DNA of 64,000 bases from Echinarachnius parma. Lineage: Eukaryota > Echinodermata > Echinoidea > Clypeasteroida > Echinarachniidae. The notes beneath the pieces were generated by a model. It was not told the DNA's origin and ran no database searches. It saw nothing but the letters and a program-made list of their open reading frames with translations. Position numbers and translations under genes: made by a program. Location of the stretch: positions 1 to 64,000 of the forward strand of contig JBAMJV010003959.1 of assembly GCA_037951105.1 (NCBI GenBank), in the 5' to 3' direction. The first letter of the stretch is position 1. Each line of letters opens with the position of its first letter. Shown piece by piece: positions 54,801 through 64,000 of the stretch.

Positions 54801-57800
54801 ATCTGAGTACTCTCTGGATGCTATCTAGGTGCTCTCCGGGTGCTCTCTGGGTGATATCTGGGTTCCATGTGGGTTATATCTTTGTAGCAGGAGTGTTCGT
54901 TGTCTTGGCTTACTGTATCATCAATTATATTCCACATAATAAGAATCTTGCTCTACGATTGGTCAAAAGTTAATCACGTGATGAAATATAGTTTCGACCA
55001 TCATTGATGGGAGAAGAAAAGTTTGTTACACTGTGTAGATATTTTGGGTGAAAGTGCGTTGCACTCACTAGATAGTCGGTAAAAGTGCGTTGCACTGTGT
55101 AGATATTCAATTGTTCGAGCGCAAGTATACGCGTGCGCGCATTAGTGCGCAGAAAGGTAGCGCGCTGATGCGCAACGTTTGCGCGCGGCTACGCTTAATA
55201 GACAATGGTATAAGCATCTTTGACTTTTAATCATAAATCTTGTTCATGTGCAGGATTGACGAAATTAAAATAAAAGACTATCAATTGCTCAATATTCCAA
55301 ACTTTTTAGCCCTTTGTGTTAGTTATAGGTCGTTTGTGGAATATAAAGCAAATAATCACCTTTTGGTTTCAGACGATGGCAAACTATAACTTCCTCGGCG
55401 ATCTGAATGTATACGCTATCTTTCCTCAGCTTCGCTTCGGAAAGATAGCTACATCCAGATCGCCTCGGAAGTGATAGTTTGTCCCATCACCTTCACCAAC
55501 GGTAATTATTTGCTTACTATACTCAGGCTGGTAGTACCTCACAAGCAGTCAAATTAGTAAGTGTTCGATGGGTACTATCTTGGTGCTCTCTGGGCGCTCT
55601 CTGGGTGCTCTCTGGGTGCCATCTGAGTGCTATAGGTCCTATCTGGGTACTATCTGGATGCCATCTAGATACTATCTGGGTGCTATCTGGATACTATGGG
55701 TCCTAACTGGATACTATCTGGGTACTATATGGGTCCTTTCTGGATACTATCTGGGTGCTATCTGGGTCCTATATGGAACAGGTACTATCTAGGTACTCTT
55801 TAGCTGCTGTCTGGGTACTATCTGGGTACTATAATCTGGGTGCTATCTTGATGCTAGCTGGGTCCTATGTCAGGATACTATCTGGGTCCTATCTGGGTGG
55901 TTTCTGGGTCCTATATGGGTGGTATCTGGGTCCTATATGGGTCCTATACCAACTGGGTACTATCTGGGTGCCATCTGGATGCTATCTGGGTACTATGTGG
56001 GTACTATCGGTAGTACAGCATGTGTGTATTTCTAGAGTAGCACTGGCCACTGGCTGGAATGTTCCCCTGGGAGTGGAGAGGGTGCACTTACATGGTTGAT
56101 TGATTGCGGGTTGTGCATCTGATAAGTGAGGTCATTAGATGCAGGGTCCTCGGGGAAATCGGCAAAGCTAAAGATACTACCCTAGGTGAACAAAATTAAT
56201 ACAACTAACATTCTTTTTAGGTAATAGATTTTATTGCCACCGTCAGAAGTTTGTCTTAAAATGATCCATTAGCTGTGTGAAAATTCAACCAACAACACTT
56301 GGAGCTTTCACACTTCTCTTGTACCTTGTTGTTTGGCTTATGATAACTGAAGAATGAAATGGCTTTGATTTTTCAAATGTCTCCCTAAATATGGAGATAT
56401 TTAAGATTGAATTTCAAAGCATCTGTAGACGCTTTTGTCCGGGATCGAGAGTATCCGAGAGTATCGGACGCTAAATCCTCCATAGTATTTGAATGCGTTG
56501 GTGGGGCATGATCATGTACCAGTCCACTAGTGAACATGTAATTGAAAAGTCCCTATTAATTGTCCATTGGAAAATGTGTTATCACTTTTTATTTCATTTT
56601 CTGACATTTTCAGGCCAGGCTGATACTGATCGCAGTGGTCGGCCCCATTCTGGTGGTGATGTCACTTTATATCGCAAAGCGGTATTACGATTCCAGGAAT
56701 CTGATATTCAGAACTGTGGGGGCAAACATTGAATTGCAAGGTAGGTAAAGCTTCTTTTTTAAGGCCACTCTTTTTGTTGTACAAGGAAATGTCTTAAAAT
56801 GTTGTCCTCATCATATTAACCACTTGACTACGGGAACCAGGTTTGGTTGTGTACAAAGTCTATGGGGATTTCAGAAACTGGAAAGAAATGGGTTAATCCA
56901 TTGCCTTCGGGAACCTGGTGAAACCTGCAAAAACTCTACAGAAATTGCAGAAATCTATCAGGGAACAGGTTAATGTATATTTTTGGCATTGTATTTGATT
57001 TTGTTACTGAAAGGCAACTTTGTTATTTAATAATGATAGTACATGTATACTAAACTTTCAATTTTCAAGACACTTATTCACTTCCATGATAATATTGCCC
57101 GTTATATGAATGTATGTGTCCCCTCTTTTTAAACAATTTGTTTTCATTTCCAACACATTTCCATGTGAGAAAGTAACATCACTGTAGTTAATAAAAATCT
57201 ATTTTTTCTGTCATTCTCAATCTCTCTATTCTTCATACCTCCGTGTAGAGCCCTGAGACATTATTTGTGGGCGATGTGTGACTGCCCATACATCCAGTCA
57301 AGATCACAGTGAGAAAACACATAGTGCTCAGGCTGATTTAGCCCCTGAAATACATACCAAAAAGAACCATCAAGAATCTTTAAAGAGAACTAAACTGTAC
57401 ATGTATTCGTCATATGCGATGTGAAAGAAATTTCATAGTGTTATTTGAAACCAGACAAGCTTGGAAACTGGGGCACCCAAAGATTAAATTGTATTTTATC
57501 TCCTGAATCATCATTGATTGTACAGCCAGTTAGTTGATGATTAATTGAATCTTTCAATGTTTGTCAGACAGAATGCTTATAAATTTAAGTCACTCTTAAC
57601 CAGTTGTTTCATTCAAAATGAAACTGAAACAATGAGATTTAAATGGGTATAATAACTTTGTTGCGATATCAAAACATAAACAAAAAGGGTTGATGCAATC
57701 TGATGTGTCTACTAAGTAATATGTGAGCGTTTTATGATGAATGTTTGTCATATATATTGGCCCGGATTCACAAAGGAGATTTGTACAAACCATAGTTTAA

Positions 57801-60800
57801 ACCATGGTTTTCATCTATGGAGTGCCATTTGTAAACTGATGGAGAAAGAATGTAAACTCCTTACTTGTTAACAATGTTGATGCTACACATTTACTAAATG
57901 CACCAAATAAATGTTCGTCTTCTCAGATGGTGAAATTTGCACGTTATCAAGCTCTAACAGTCATATAATTAGAAATGATAAATTGTTTTACTTGTATACG
58001 AGCAGCACTCCATAGATGTAGACCATGGTTTAAACCATGGTTTGTACAAACCTCCTTTGTGAATCCGGGACAATATGTCCAAGTAATGAGCAACAATTGA
58101 AAGTGGTATTTGCTGACTCATTGCCCTAGATTTGTGCACAGTTAAAGTAGCCATTATTACTATTTATTTTAAATTAAATTAAATCATATATCCAAATAAT
58201 AAAGTGGACATTTATAAAAACCCAAACTGGTTTAATAATCCTGTAAGGGAAAACAGCAAATTATGATAGAATCACTAAAGATGCAAGTGCATTTGGTCGA
58301 TTCAGACATAGTAACTTGTAATAGATATATCTATCCCTTTAAGAAGAGAGAGAAAAAACAGTGAGAGACAATTTATGGCACATGACATGATCAGAGAATT
58401 GGTTGTTTTGTGGTTTCGCCTTCCTGTCATATCCAGTAGAATGCAATCACATGATGATATTAAACTTCCTGGTGTATTTTTCTTTATATGGGGGGGGAGG
58501 GGGGGGGGGGGGGGGGGGGGGGCGAAAGCTCAACCATTACACAGGACCAGGGGGGTGTTTCACAAAGATCCCAAGTTGAACTTAACTCTAAGTTGGACTT
58601 AAAGAGGACCACCAGGCAAAGAACAACACATTATTATATGTTTTGGTTAAGGCTGAGTCGGTTCGGTCGATCACACCGGTTACCGACCGTTTCAATCCGT
58701 ACCCGGTTTCATTATATCGGTAACGGTGCCCCGAACAACAAAAAAAAAAAAAAAAATGTTAAAAAAAGAAATTAAGATTATCAGCGGAATTCAAGTAAAA
58801 ACGGGGCAATTGATATCATTTACTTTAAAGAGTGGTTATTTTCGAGAAATTCTTGGTTCGTTACTTCGTTTGACAGTCAGAAATTGAACAGGAAGCGCAA
58901 AATTGCTAGTCATTTGAACGATATTATTGGCGGATGTGCACACAAAGTTTAGTCCGATACTCCAGGGGAGTTGTCTGATGGATCTTCGTATGATCCAGCT
59001 GATGAGCCAGTGCATTCAAAAGTGGCTCAAAATACGTATTTTGGTCATTTGCAACATTTAAAATGTTTTGATATTCTACTTAAAGGATTTCATGGAGTTT
59101 GATAGCTGAACAGAAACAAAAATGAGCCCCAAAACAATTGAAAACAATTACGCAAAAATATCGATAAAAAACGGCTACATGTATACATAACGTTATGGCG
59201 GATGAATTAACATAGCTCCGTCGCGGAAGGATCTCGCGTAAGAAAAAAGACCCGTAACCTGCACGCAAAGTATACGAGCGATATGCATGAAACAGCGGCT
59301 CGAAAACTTGCTGCTAGCTAGCTATACAAACCGATCGATTTCTAGGTCCAATTTACTTCGGAAAAAATACTTTTCTTGCAAAACTGAGTTAATTCTGGAT
59401 AGTCTGTAACTATTTTCCCGTAAAGATTGATATGTAAATTCATAAAAGCCTCAGTATTTGTTATGTTATTTGCATATAAAAAGAGCAATATAAGCCCCAA
59501 ACAGTGCATTTTTGCCGATGCTTGCACGATTGCGTGATTTTACCCGTCCGAGTTTCGACGGTAAAAATTTATCGGAGATACCGGTTCCCGACCGGTAAAA
59601 AGTTTATCAGGACCCGGTTCCGAATATATCCGACATGACTCAGGCTTAGTTTTGGTACTGTTTTGTGATATCAATAGATACCCAACATTTTTCAAAGGGT
59701 TGTGTAATTCATAAACAAAGCAATTAATTTCCACCACTTACGGAACCACTACTATTTCCTGGTTCCTGGTTTGCGAGTGCGCCAATGCTATTCACGCAAT
59801 AGAATCCTGGCGAGTCGCTTGCTCCGCACGCAGTAGTCTTCGCAATTCAGACCGCATGAACGCATGCTTTAGAATGGTGATGCGTTTTCCAATTATATAT
59901 TTTTTTCTGAATACATATTTTTGTAAACTTGTTGATGGAATGGAATACTAAAGATGTTACCTTTCTGTAATAAGAATATTAGTTTTGGGTGTTGGTACCC
60001 TTTAAAGATTTGTATTTTGAGGGAAATTTGAGATTGGGAGAATGTATGTTGTCCCAAAATCAAATAGTGTTGAATTGGTTCATAATATGGCCAGTTAGAA
60101 CTGGCTCTTGGTAGCCTGCTCTTTCCAAGTTCAGCAGTTTTATTTCACTGAATGAATTTGCCCGTTCAGGACTGGTAGAGGAAAAAGATTTGGGCTGAGG
60201 CTGTGGAGAATACATGTCATACATATTAGTCAAATTAGTATTGGAATGGTGAATTATTTCAGTTAGAAATGGTAATTGTCAGGCTTTTAGCAGCATGTTT
60301 CCACCGCGTTCAGCAAATTGATTTTGAAACAATTACCTCCATATAATGGTATTACGTATATATGGCTGCGCTGATTAAATTGATTCTGCAGATGTTCTAC
60401 CGAAAAATGACCCCCCTCCCCCCACAAAAAAAGATACATACCGATAAAATATAATCATTGAAAAAACAAGGCAATCTGAATAAAAAAAGAAATAAATATG
60501 AAAATGATTTCACTACATCTTCAATTGCATGCATCAAATGATACAAAGCAACATATAAAGGTTAATTAACTTAACATGTTAACAAGTGACAAGTGAGAAA
60601 AATAACGTTCTTTCAATAAATAGTAGTGTGTACTTAACAAATCGGCATCATCGAAAAATTCATATAAACTAGAATTAATAGAGTAAATATTTACTCAAAA
60701 TACATATTGTTTGGATAAAGACAACCCTGAATATCTCTGAATATATTAATTTATATCTAATCCTCCATGCTATTTTTGTTTTCAATTTCGATTTGGTTTT

Positions 60801-63800
60801 AGCATGTGCCATATGGCTAGTAATGTACATTGATACATGTACAGAAAACAAACAAATCTATGTATAGTGACCACACTTTAAAGGGAAACAAGAAATATTG
60901 CCAAGTCTGTTAATATGCGATCTCTATATATAGACAGATTCCTTAACATTGTATTTCTCTGCTGGTGGGTGTTTCACTCACTAAGAACAGTTTTAGCATC
61001 AAGTTTTAGTGATAATTGTCCCTTTGAATCGATGCTAAAAATTGATTTGTATAGTGTAATAGCGAAACACCTCTCAGGGGATCACGTTTGGTGAACATTA
61101 TCTAGGCATTATAATTATTAGAAATGTAATTTCTCATCAACATCTATGTCTTAGGGTATGTTTGAACCCCCTATTTAATTAGTTACATTTTTCAAATATT
61201 TGAACTTATTATCTGGTTTTCAAAATATACATACAAGTAATTTATACTTTGCAATTATGGTTTGTGTTTATATGAATTACATTGTTTGGTTTGATTTAAT
61301 TGAATGTTTAGCACGTGCAATTCAGCCTGTTTGCTTGCCATATGTGTACAAAATAAATACCACGAATAAATAAATAAATAAAATAATAAAATAAAATAGG
61401 TTGGCTAGTACTACAGACATGTGGCTGCTATTTAAAGACAGACCTGCCATTTGTTCTTCTATTTGATATACATTACATGTAGCATTCCAGATCATTGACA
61501 CTATTTTTCTTTCTTATTTGTTTTATTTTCAGATATGTGCCAGTATATGTTCCTGTGTGAATCACTCCTGAAATTTGATCTTCAACTGGAGGTATGTTTC
61601 ACAAAATAATCTGGAAAATAAGATAAGAAATTTGTATAAACTATGTTTTTTAATAAATACATGTACATGTACTTTGAAATACTTTGGTGCTTCGGCAACA
61701 CCCACACTTTGGAATAAACTACCTTTAACTCTGCACAACCAAGCATCATTCACGACTTTTAAAGAACAATTAAAAACCCACCTTTTCTCATCCTTTGGAC
61801 CTTCATCACTTTTGAACATTTTTAGATGGAACATAAGCTATATTTATAAATGCATTATTATTATCATTATTATTATTAAATAGTCAATTGACATACAGAC
61901 TTATTTGTATAAATTTGAACACCATATGGTTTACAACTGAATACCGCTAATATTCTAATAATAATAATAATGGTTATTTGATTATACATTTTTTATGCCT
62001 CCGCCAACGAAGTGGCCGGAGGCATTATGTTTTCGGGTTGTCCGTCCGTCCGTCCGTACGTACGTCCCGTTTTTCGTTCTCGCGATATCTCAAGAACCGT
62101 TTGACGAATCAATTTCAAACTTGGAATGAGTTACATACACATCGGGGTGGCAAATATTGGATTAGATTTGGGGGGTCAAAGGTCAAGGTCACATGACTCA
62201 ATATATATATACATGCAAACATGGCTTGTAATGGCACAATCTCAAGAACTGAATGTCAGATTTCAATCTAACTTGGTACCTGAATTTTTCTTGGGAGCTA
62301 ATGTAGCCATCAAAGTTTGGGGTCTATGGTCAAGGTCACAGAACTCAAAATATATATGAACAAACAAAAAATTTCAGTGCACGTTATTTTGGGCTTGATA
62401 TTAAAAATCGCGTCATAGCGGAGGCATAATTTTCGACCAAAAACATCTGGCTCAAACTCTGTCTTCTGTATCAGATTGATTATTAAAAACATTACCGTTG
62501 GAGAGCGCAGATGCAGCAAACTGGAAATTTCGCTGACCGTATGTTTTGGTTTTAACAGAATAGTGGGTTAAAAGATTCTCAAAAGGAGGATTCTGGCTAA
62601 TTCGTTAACAAATTCTAGAGCTCTTGTTTTTGTATTTTTAATTTCCTAAATTGTTGTTTGGCTTTAAACACGTTCACTGCCTATATAATGATAAGAGAAA
62701 TTATGCATCATGGCATCACACTTTTAATAATACAGTGCATAGGAAATAATGAAATATTATGCTGGTAGCTGTAAAATTGAACTGAGCTGAACATTGCGCT
62801 GGTAACGCGGCACTTTATACCAGCACTTTTCCTGCCACTGAGATGAGACATGAGAAATTATCCATTAAAGGTATCTAGTAACATTTTCCAAATCCGCAAA
62901 ACTTACTTAGAAATCTAGTGACCAGTTCTCTCTTTCCTTGTTGTATTCGTATTACTGGAAGCATGGAACAGGTTTTTTTTTCTTTGAATTTCCCCTTCGT
63001 ATAACTATCCACTTGATAGTCATAACTGTGTACAAAGTCATTGCAATGGGTTAGCAAATATCACTTTGCATTTTTGCTAATTTCTCGGCCATATAACATT
63101 AATTTACTACAGAATTTTCACACAATACCCACAGTACATATTGTATCACATAACGGCACATTATATCAACCGACAACCATTCATCACTTTCTGCACATGC
63201 CAACAAAGTTACTACATGTAGATCCCTTTAAAAATGTGCTGAGTAGTAGTACTACTATGTACCTGTGCAGGCATACATGTCTACTGCATTTCAGACATAA
63301 TGATGTTGAGCATGCACTGTCTGTACTCTTGCTGTATATGAAATAATAATGGTTATTATTATTATTATCAAGAATAATTTCATGTGAATAGAGTTATTAC
63401 AGTTAAAAAAATGAGTGAATATATCTAGGTTAAATACTTAAATGTGCTGGTTTCAGACTTTCAGTAGTAATTTATACAAAAAGCAACTAATATAAAAACA
63501 GTTCGCAGTAAATGCCATTCTTTGTCAAATATCGTTTTATTCTATTCATTTGTTTCTAAATGAAATGCACATCTAAAATACACTTAGCAAGGAACTAATC
63601 AAACAGGGTCTTATGAATATGGGGCCAGATTATAAGCCATATGTCATAACTGCTAGACCACGGACGTGACCCGATAGTTGGGGGTATAATATTTGGTTAT
63701 TACCCACTATAGCAGCAGGGACTGCTTTTAACCCGTTCAGAACTGGTCCCAAAAATATTTGGCTTGGGTCTATGGAGAATACATATTATAGCAAAATCAA

Positions 63801-64000
63801 TCAGTCCTGAACAGGTTAATATGAATTGTTACATTTACATTCATACCAGACAAATGAAATGTAATGATTTTAAATTTGATTTCCATATTTCAGATCAGCA
63901 TGGTCATCCTTATCCTGGAGAATGGAGTAGAAACCATTGCATTGGAAGAGCAACTTGTGATTGGCCTCGGAGTGGCTTATGGAGCTATTTGGGTCGTCAT
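48683..64000 (+). CDS. Multi-pass membrane protein of unassigned family, six exons seen, 3' end outside window
   Basis: Six exons join in frame to about 263 residues. The N-terminus (1-48) is Gly/Pro/Thr-rich and cytosolic-looking. Predicted membrane segments are around LEWIFLILSSVSILVVVALT (exon 2), the exon 2-3 joint (TFAILLLFNAVYILFYVL), ELLIFVAGIFIVLAYCII (exon 3), LILIAVVGPILVVMSLYIA (exon 4), and the start of further helices in exons 5-6. I do not firmly recognise the family. Conserved-looking features are FRTVGA and the LLKFDLQLEISMVILI stretch across exons 5-6, which recall uncharacterised metazoan multi-pass proteins annotated only with a DUF (possibly DUF7789, low confidence). No enzymatic motif is visible. 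It lies on the same strand as the transporter, 8 kb downstream; no functional link can be inferred. Confidence 0.8.
49192..50945. mobile_element. hAT-like element, 1.75 kb, CA...TG ends
   Basis: Ends caatgctcgaaatta and tttcgagcattg, with cctatag repeated on both outer sides. Subterminal ggcccgatggcccggggcca and gcccgaccgggccacc motifs match decayed pieces at 11510-11720 and 39980-40180. A 163-codon minus-strand frame inside (50310-50801) shows no recognisable domain. Confidence 0.7.
51003..51060. repeat. Short interstitial TTAGGG-like tract
   Basis: ttagggttagggttagggtt followed by degenerate ggttatgg steps. Confidence 0.7.
51106..52260. mobile_element. TIR element inserted in the right arm of the outer element
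   Basis: atttcataaccgattattgt and, at the right, aacgattcttggttatgaaat form an inverted repeat of about 28 bp. Removing it rejoins cctaatacacga to ttatgggcaattgcttag of the outer arm. Confidence 0.65.
51217..51775. mobile_element. Foldback element innermost in the stack
   Basis: gcgacgtcgctcgaaagctt ... caaagacaaagccggattct: arms of about 230 bp (51217-51450 and 51545-51775) are near-perfect complements around a centre of about 95 bp. Confidence 0.75.
52468..52916 (+). mobile_element. Repeat family T1, copy 4
   Basis: Starts ttaaaggggaccaccaggca and ends gggtggtggtaccctttaa. Its right end lies 14 bp before the partial copy of gene 2 exon 2, so it may have removed that copy's splice acceptor region. 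Confidence 0.8.
52931..53028 (+). pseudogene. Partial copy of gene 2 exon 2
   Basis: After an AG it reads GRHLKDVTLLEWTFLILSLV then SILVSIALTIFR, against RRRLKDVTVLEWIFLILSSV and SILVVVALTIAR. It is open in frame with many third-position changes. The 3' half and the donor are missing. Confidence 0.85.
53077..53278 (+). CDS. Gene 2 exon 2: first transmembrane segment
   Basis: Encodes RRRLKDVTVLEWIFLILSSV and a continuation to LTIARLVELI (TM1), a Thr/Glu-rich hydrophilic loop, then TFAILLLFNA. Basic residues before TM1 suggest a cytosolic N-terminus. Acceptor is cacattcag and donor GTAGGT; one base carries over. A truncated, frame-keeping copy precedes it by 146 bp. Confidence 0.85.
53459..54368 (+). 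repeat. Dispersed 'cggaggcat' repeat, longest copy
   Basis: Starts ttttatgcctccgccaacga and ends aagatccatctagttt. It has a GTCC run and four or more units of about 145 bp (ctcaagaaccggttgacgga, tcaaacttggtatgagtgta, gaggtcaaaggtcaaggtca). It ends 84 bp before gene 2 exon 3. Confidence 0.85.
54452..54597 (+). CDS. Gene 2 exon 3: transmembrane segments
   Basis: Encodes VYILFYVLNGVFGERANELL and IFVAGIFIVLAYCIINYTQA, ending SQAVKL before GTAAGT. Acceptor is atctaatag. Its 3' half, donor included, is repeated twice in the following intron. Confidence 0.85.
54672..54800 (+). pseudogene. Recent tandem copy of gene 2 exon 3 3' end with donor
   Basis: Offset by 161 bp from 54511, with essentially no differences across atctttgtagcaggaatatt ... 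caaatta|GTAAGTG. Confidence 0.9.
54878..55560 (+). pseudogene. Third copy of gene 2 exon 3 end, split by a 0.58-kb insertion
   Basis: Left part 54878-54929 (atctttgtagcaggagtgtt ... atcaattata) and right part 55516-55556 (actatactcaggctggtagt ... aaatta|GTAAGT) flank unrelated sequence. That sequence has a hairpin at about 55375-55490 (gatctgaatgta ... tacatccagatc). Confidence 0.75.
56016..56610. other. Unannotated intron segment before gene 2 exon 4
   Basis: No repeat boundary or coding signature recognised beyond a short pairing gggatcgagagtatccgaga near 56441. Confidence 0.4.
56614..56740 (+). CDS. Gene 2 exon 4: transmembrane segment and cytosolic loop
   Basis: Encodes ARLILIAVVGPILVVMSLYI then AKRYYDSRNLIFRTVGANIE. 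A hydrophobic helix is followed by a basic loop. Acceptor is cattttcag and donor GTAGGT, with a one-base carry-over. Confidence 0.85.
57640..58342 (+). mobile_element. Repeat family G2, copy 5, with nested MITE
   Basis: gtataataactttgttgcga and later ccaagtaatgagcaaca and cccaaactggtttaataatc follow the G2 order but are more diverged. They are separated by the palindromic MITE at 57759-58071. Confidence 0.6.
57759..58071. mobile_element. Palindromic MITE 'attcacaaaggag', copy 2
   Basis: ggcccggattcacaaaggag ... ctcctttgtgaatccgggac; about 100 bp of different sequence replaces part of the centre seen in copy 1. Confidence 0.8.
58495..58522. repeat. Poly-G run
   Basis: Roughly 25 G with one A, followed by gcgaaagctcaacca. 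Confidence 0.8.
58599..60006 (+). mobile_element. Repeat family T1, copy 5, split by a hAT-like element
   Basis: ttaaagaggaccaccaggca starts the left part (58599-58647). The right part (59649-60006) ends gtgttggtaccctttaaa. The two halves join at the duplicated 8-mer gttttggt. Confidence 0.85.
58648..59648 (+). mobile_element. hAT-like element, family A copy 3 (1.0 kb)
   Basis: taaggctgagtc ... gactcaggctta flanked by perfect 8-bp duplication gttttggt (58640-58647 and 59649-59656). The first 0.6 kb matches the start of the 4.8-kb copy and the last 0.12 kb its end, so it is an internally deleted derivative. Confidence 0.9.
60010..61500. other. AT-rich intron of gene 2
   Basis: No recognisable element or gene. 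A phrase with cccgttcaggactggtagag (about 60160) recurs in altered form at about 63735. A taaataaataaaataataaa run lies at 61365-61400. Confidence 0.45.
61533..61591 (+). CDS. Gene 2 exon 5: short exon
   Basis: Encodes DMCQYMFLCESLLKFDLQLE (first codon shared with exon 4). Acceptor is attttcag and donor GTATGT. The phase fits on both sides, which is the main support for an exon this short. Confidence 0.8.
61660..61882 (+). mobile_element. LINE 3' end (reverse-transcriptase C-terminus, CR1/L2-type)
   Basis: Reads YFGASATPTLWNKLPLTLHN then QASFTTFKEQLKTHLFSSFG. The A.P.LWN.LP......S...FK..LKTHLF motif is typical of CR1/L2-type ORF2 ends. It closes with TAG after an attattatcattattatta tail. 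It begins just after gene 2 exon 5. Confidence 0.85.
61990..62437 (+). repeat. Dispersed 'cggaggcat' repeat, copy 3
   Basis: Starts ttttatgcctccgccaacga with a GTCC run, and has ggtcaaaggtcaaggtcaca and gcggaggcataattttcgac near the end. Confidence 0.8.
62866..63235 (-). mobile_element. Repeat family G2, copy 6 (reversed)
   Basis: Starts taaaggtatctagtaacatt and ends ttactacatgtagatccctt. The internal order is reversed relative to the other copies (tgttgtattcgtattactgg, then taactatccacttgatagtc). Confidence 0.7.
63894..64000 (+). CDS. Gene 2 exon 6: partial, cut by window edge
   Basis: Encodes ISMVILILENGVETIALEEQ then LVIGLGVAYGAIWVV and runs off the window without a donor. Acceptor is atatttcag, phase 0. 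Confidence 0.8.
   Translation, partial: MSMVILILENGVETIALEEQLVIGLGVAYGAIWVV

Larger units (their letters stand above)
54598..56015. repeat. Minisatellite of 'tatctgggtact/gct' with exon 3 fragments
   Basis: Twelve- to fifteen-base units (actatctgggtgct, tcctatctgggt) fill 54604-54670, 54765-54877 and 55566-56010. They alternate with copies of the 3' end of exon 3. Confidence 0.85.

Noticed and set aside
14501..55560. Exon copies as unresolved allelic duplication in the assembly
   Set aside because: Most copies are 10-30% diverged, truncated and carry separate insertions, which separate alleles would not show. The identical gene 2 exon 3 copy and the 180-bp array remain open to this objection.
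54436..56099. Leu/Trp/Gly-rich frames with repeated GALWVLSG-type phrases
   Set aside because: Translation of the tatctgggtact minisatellite; only 54452-54597 is supported as an exon.

Overview
The window is eukaryotic genomic DNA from a marine invertebrate deuterostome. A sea urchin or other echinoderm is the best guess. This is inferred from short exons in long repeat-rich introns, short TTAGGG-like tracts, tRNA-derived SINE tails, and dispersed repeats carrying GTCC arrays and nuclear-receptor-like half-sites. No search was run. Two protein-coding genes lie on the + strand.

Gene 1 (1-40432) is a full-length ABCB-family exporter of the ABCB1/P-glycoprotein type. Twenty-five exons can be joined in frame across canonical GT-AG introns, giving 1307 visible residues; only the extreme N-terminus is off the left edge. 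Layout: Gly-rich cytosolic N-terminus, TMD1 (exons 3-9), NBD1 (10-13), acidic/basic linker (13-15), TMD2 (15-21) and NBD2 (22-25). Both nucleotide sites keep A-loop, Walker A, Q-loop, LSGGQ, Walker B with catalytic Glu, and H-loop, so an active drug or lipid efflux pump is expected. Residue numbers below count the first complete visible codon as 1.

The 40433-48682 interval is intergenic, with foldback elements and MITE-like repeats. Gene 2 begins at ATG 48683 and runs off the right edge. Six exons encode a multi-pass membrane protein whose family I do not firmly recognise.

The most unusual property is that about a dozen exons, in both genes, are accompanied in the adjacent intron by one to five decayed partial copies, often with a splice site. 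Several copies still read in frame, and their differences from the real exon are mostly synonymous or conservative. The Q-loop exon of NBD2 sits at the end of a 180-bp tandem array of such copies.

The introns also hold a stratigraphy of transposons: hAT-like elements with 8-bp target-site duplications, one of them nested in another repeat; a Mutator-like foldback with a 9-bp duplication; large palindromes; a four-level nest at 49063-52305; two LINE reverse-transcriptase tails; tRNA-derived SINEs; and long microsatellites including about 74 CCA units right after exon 15.
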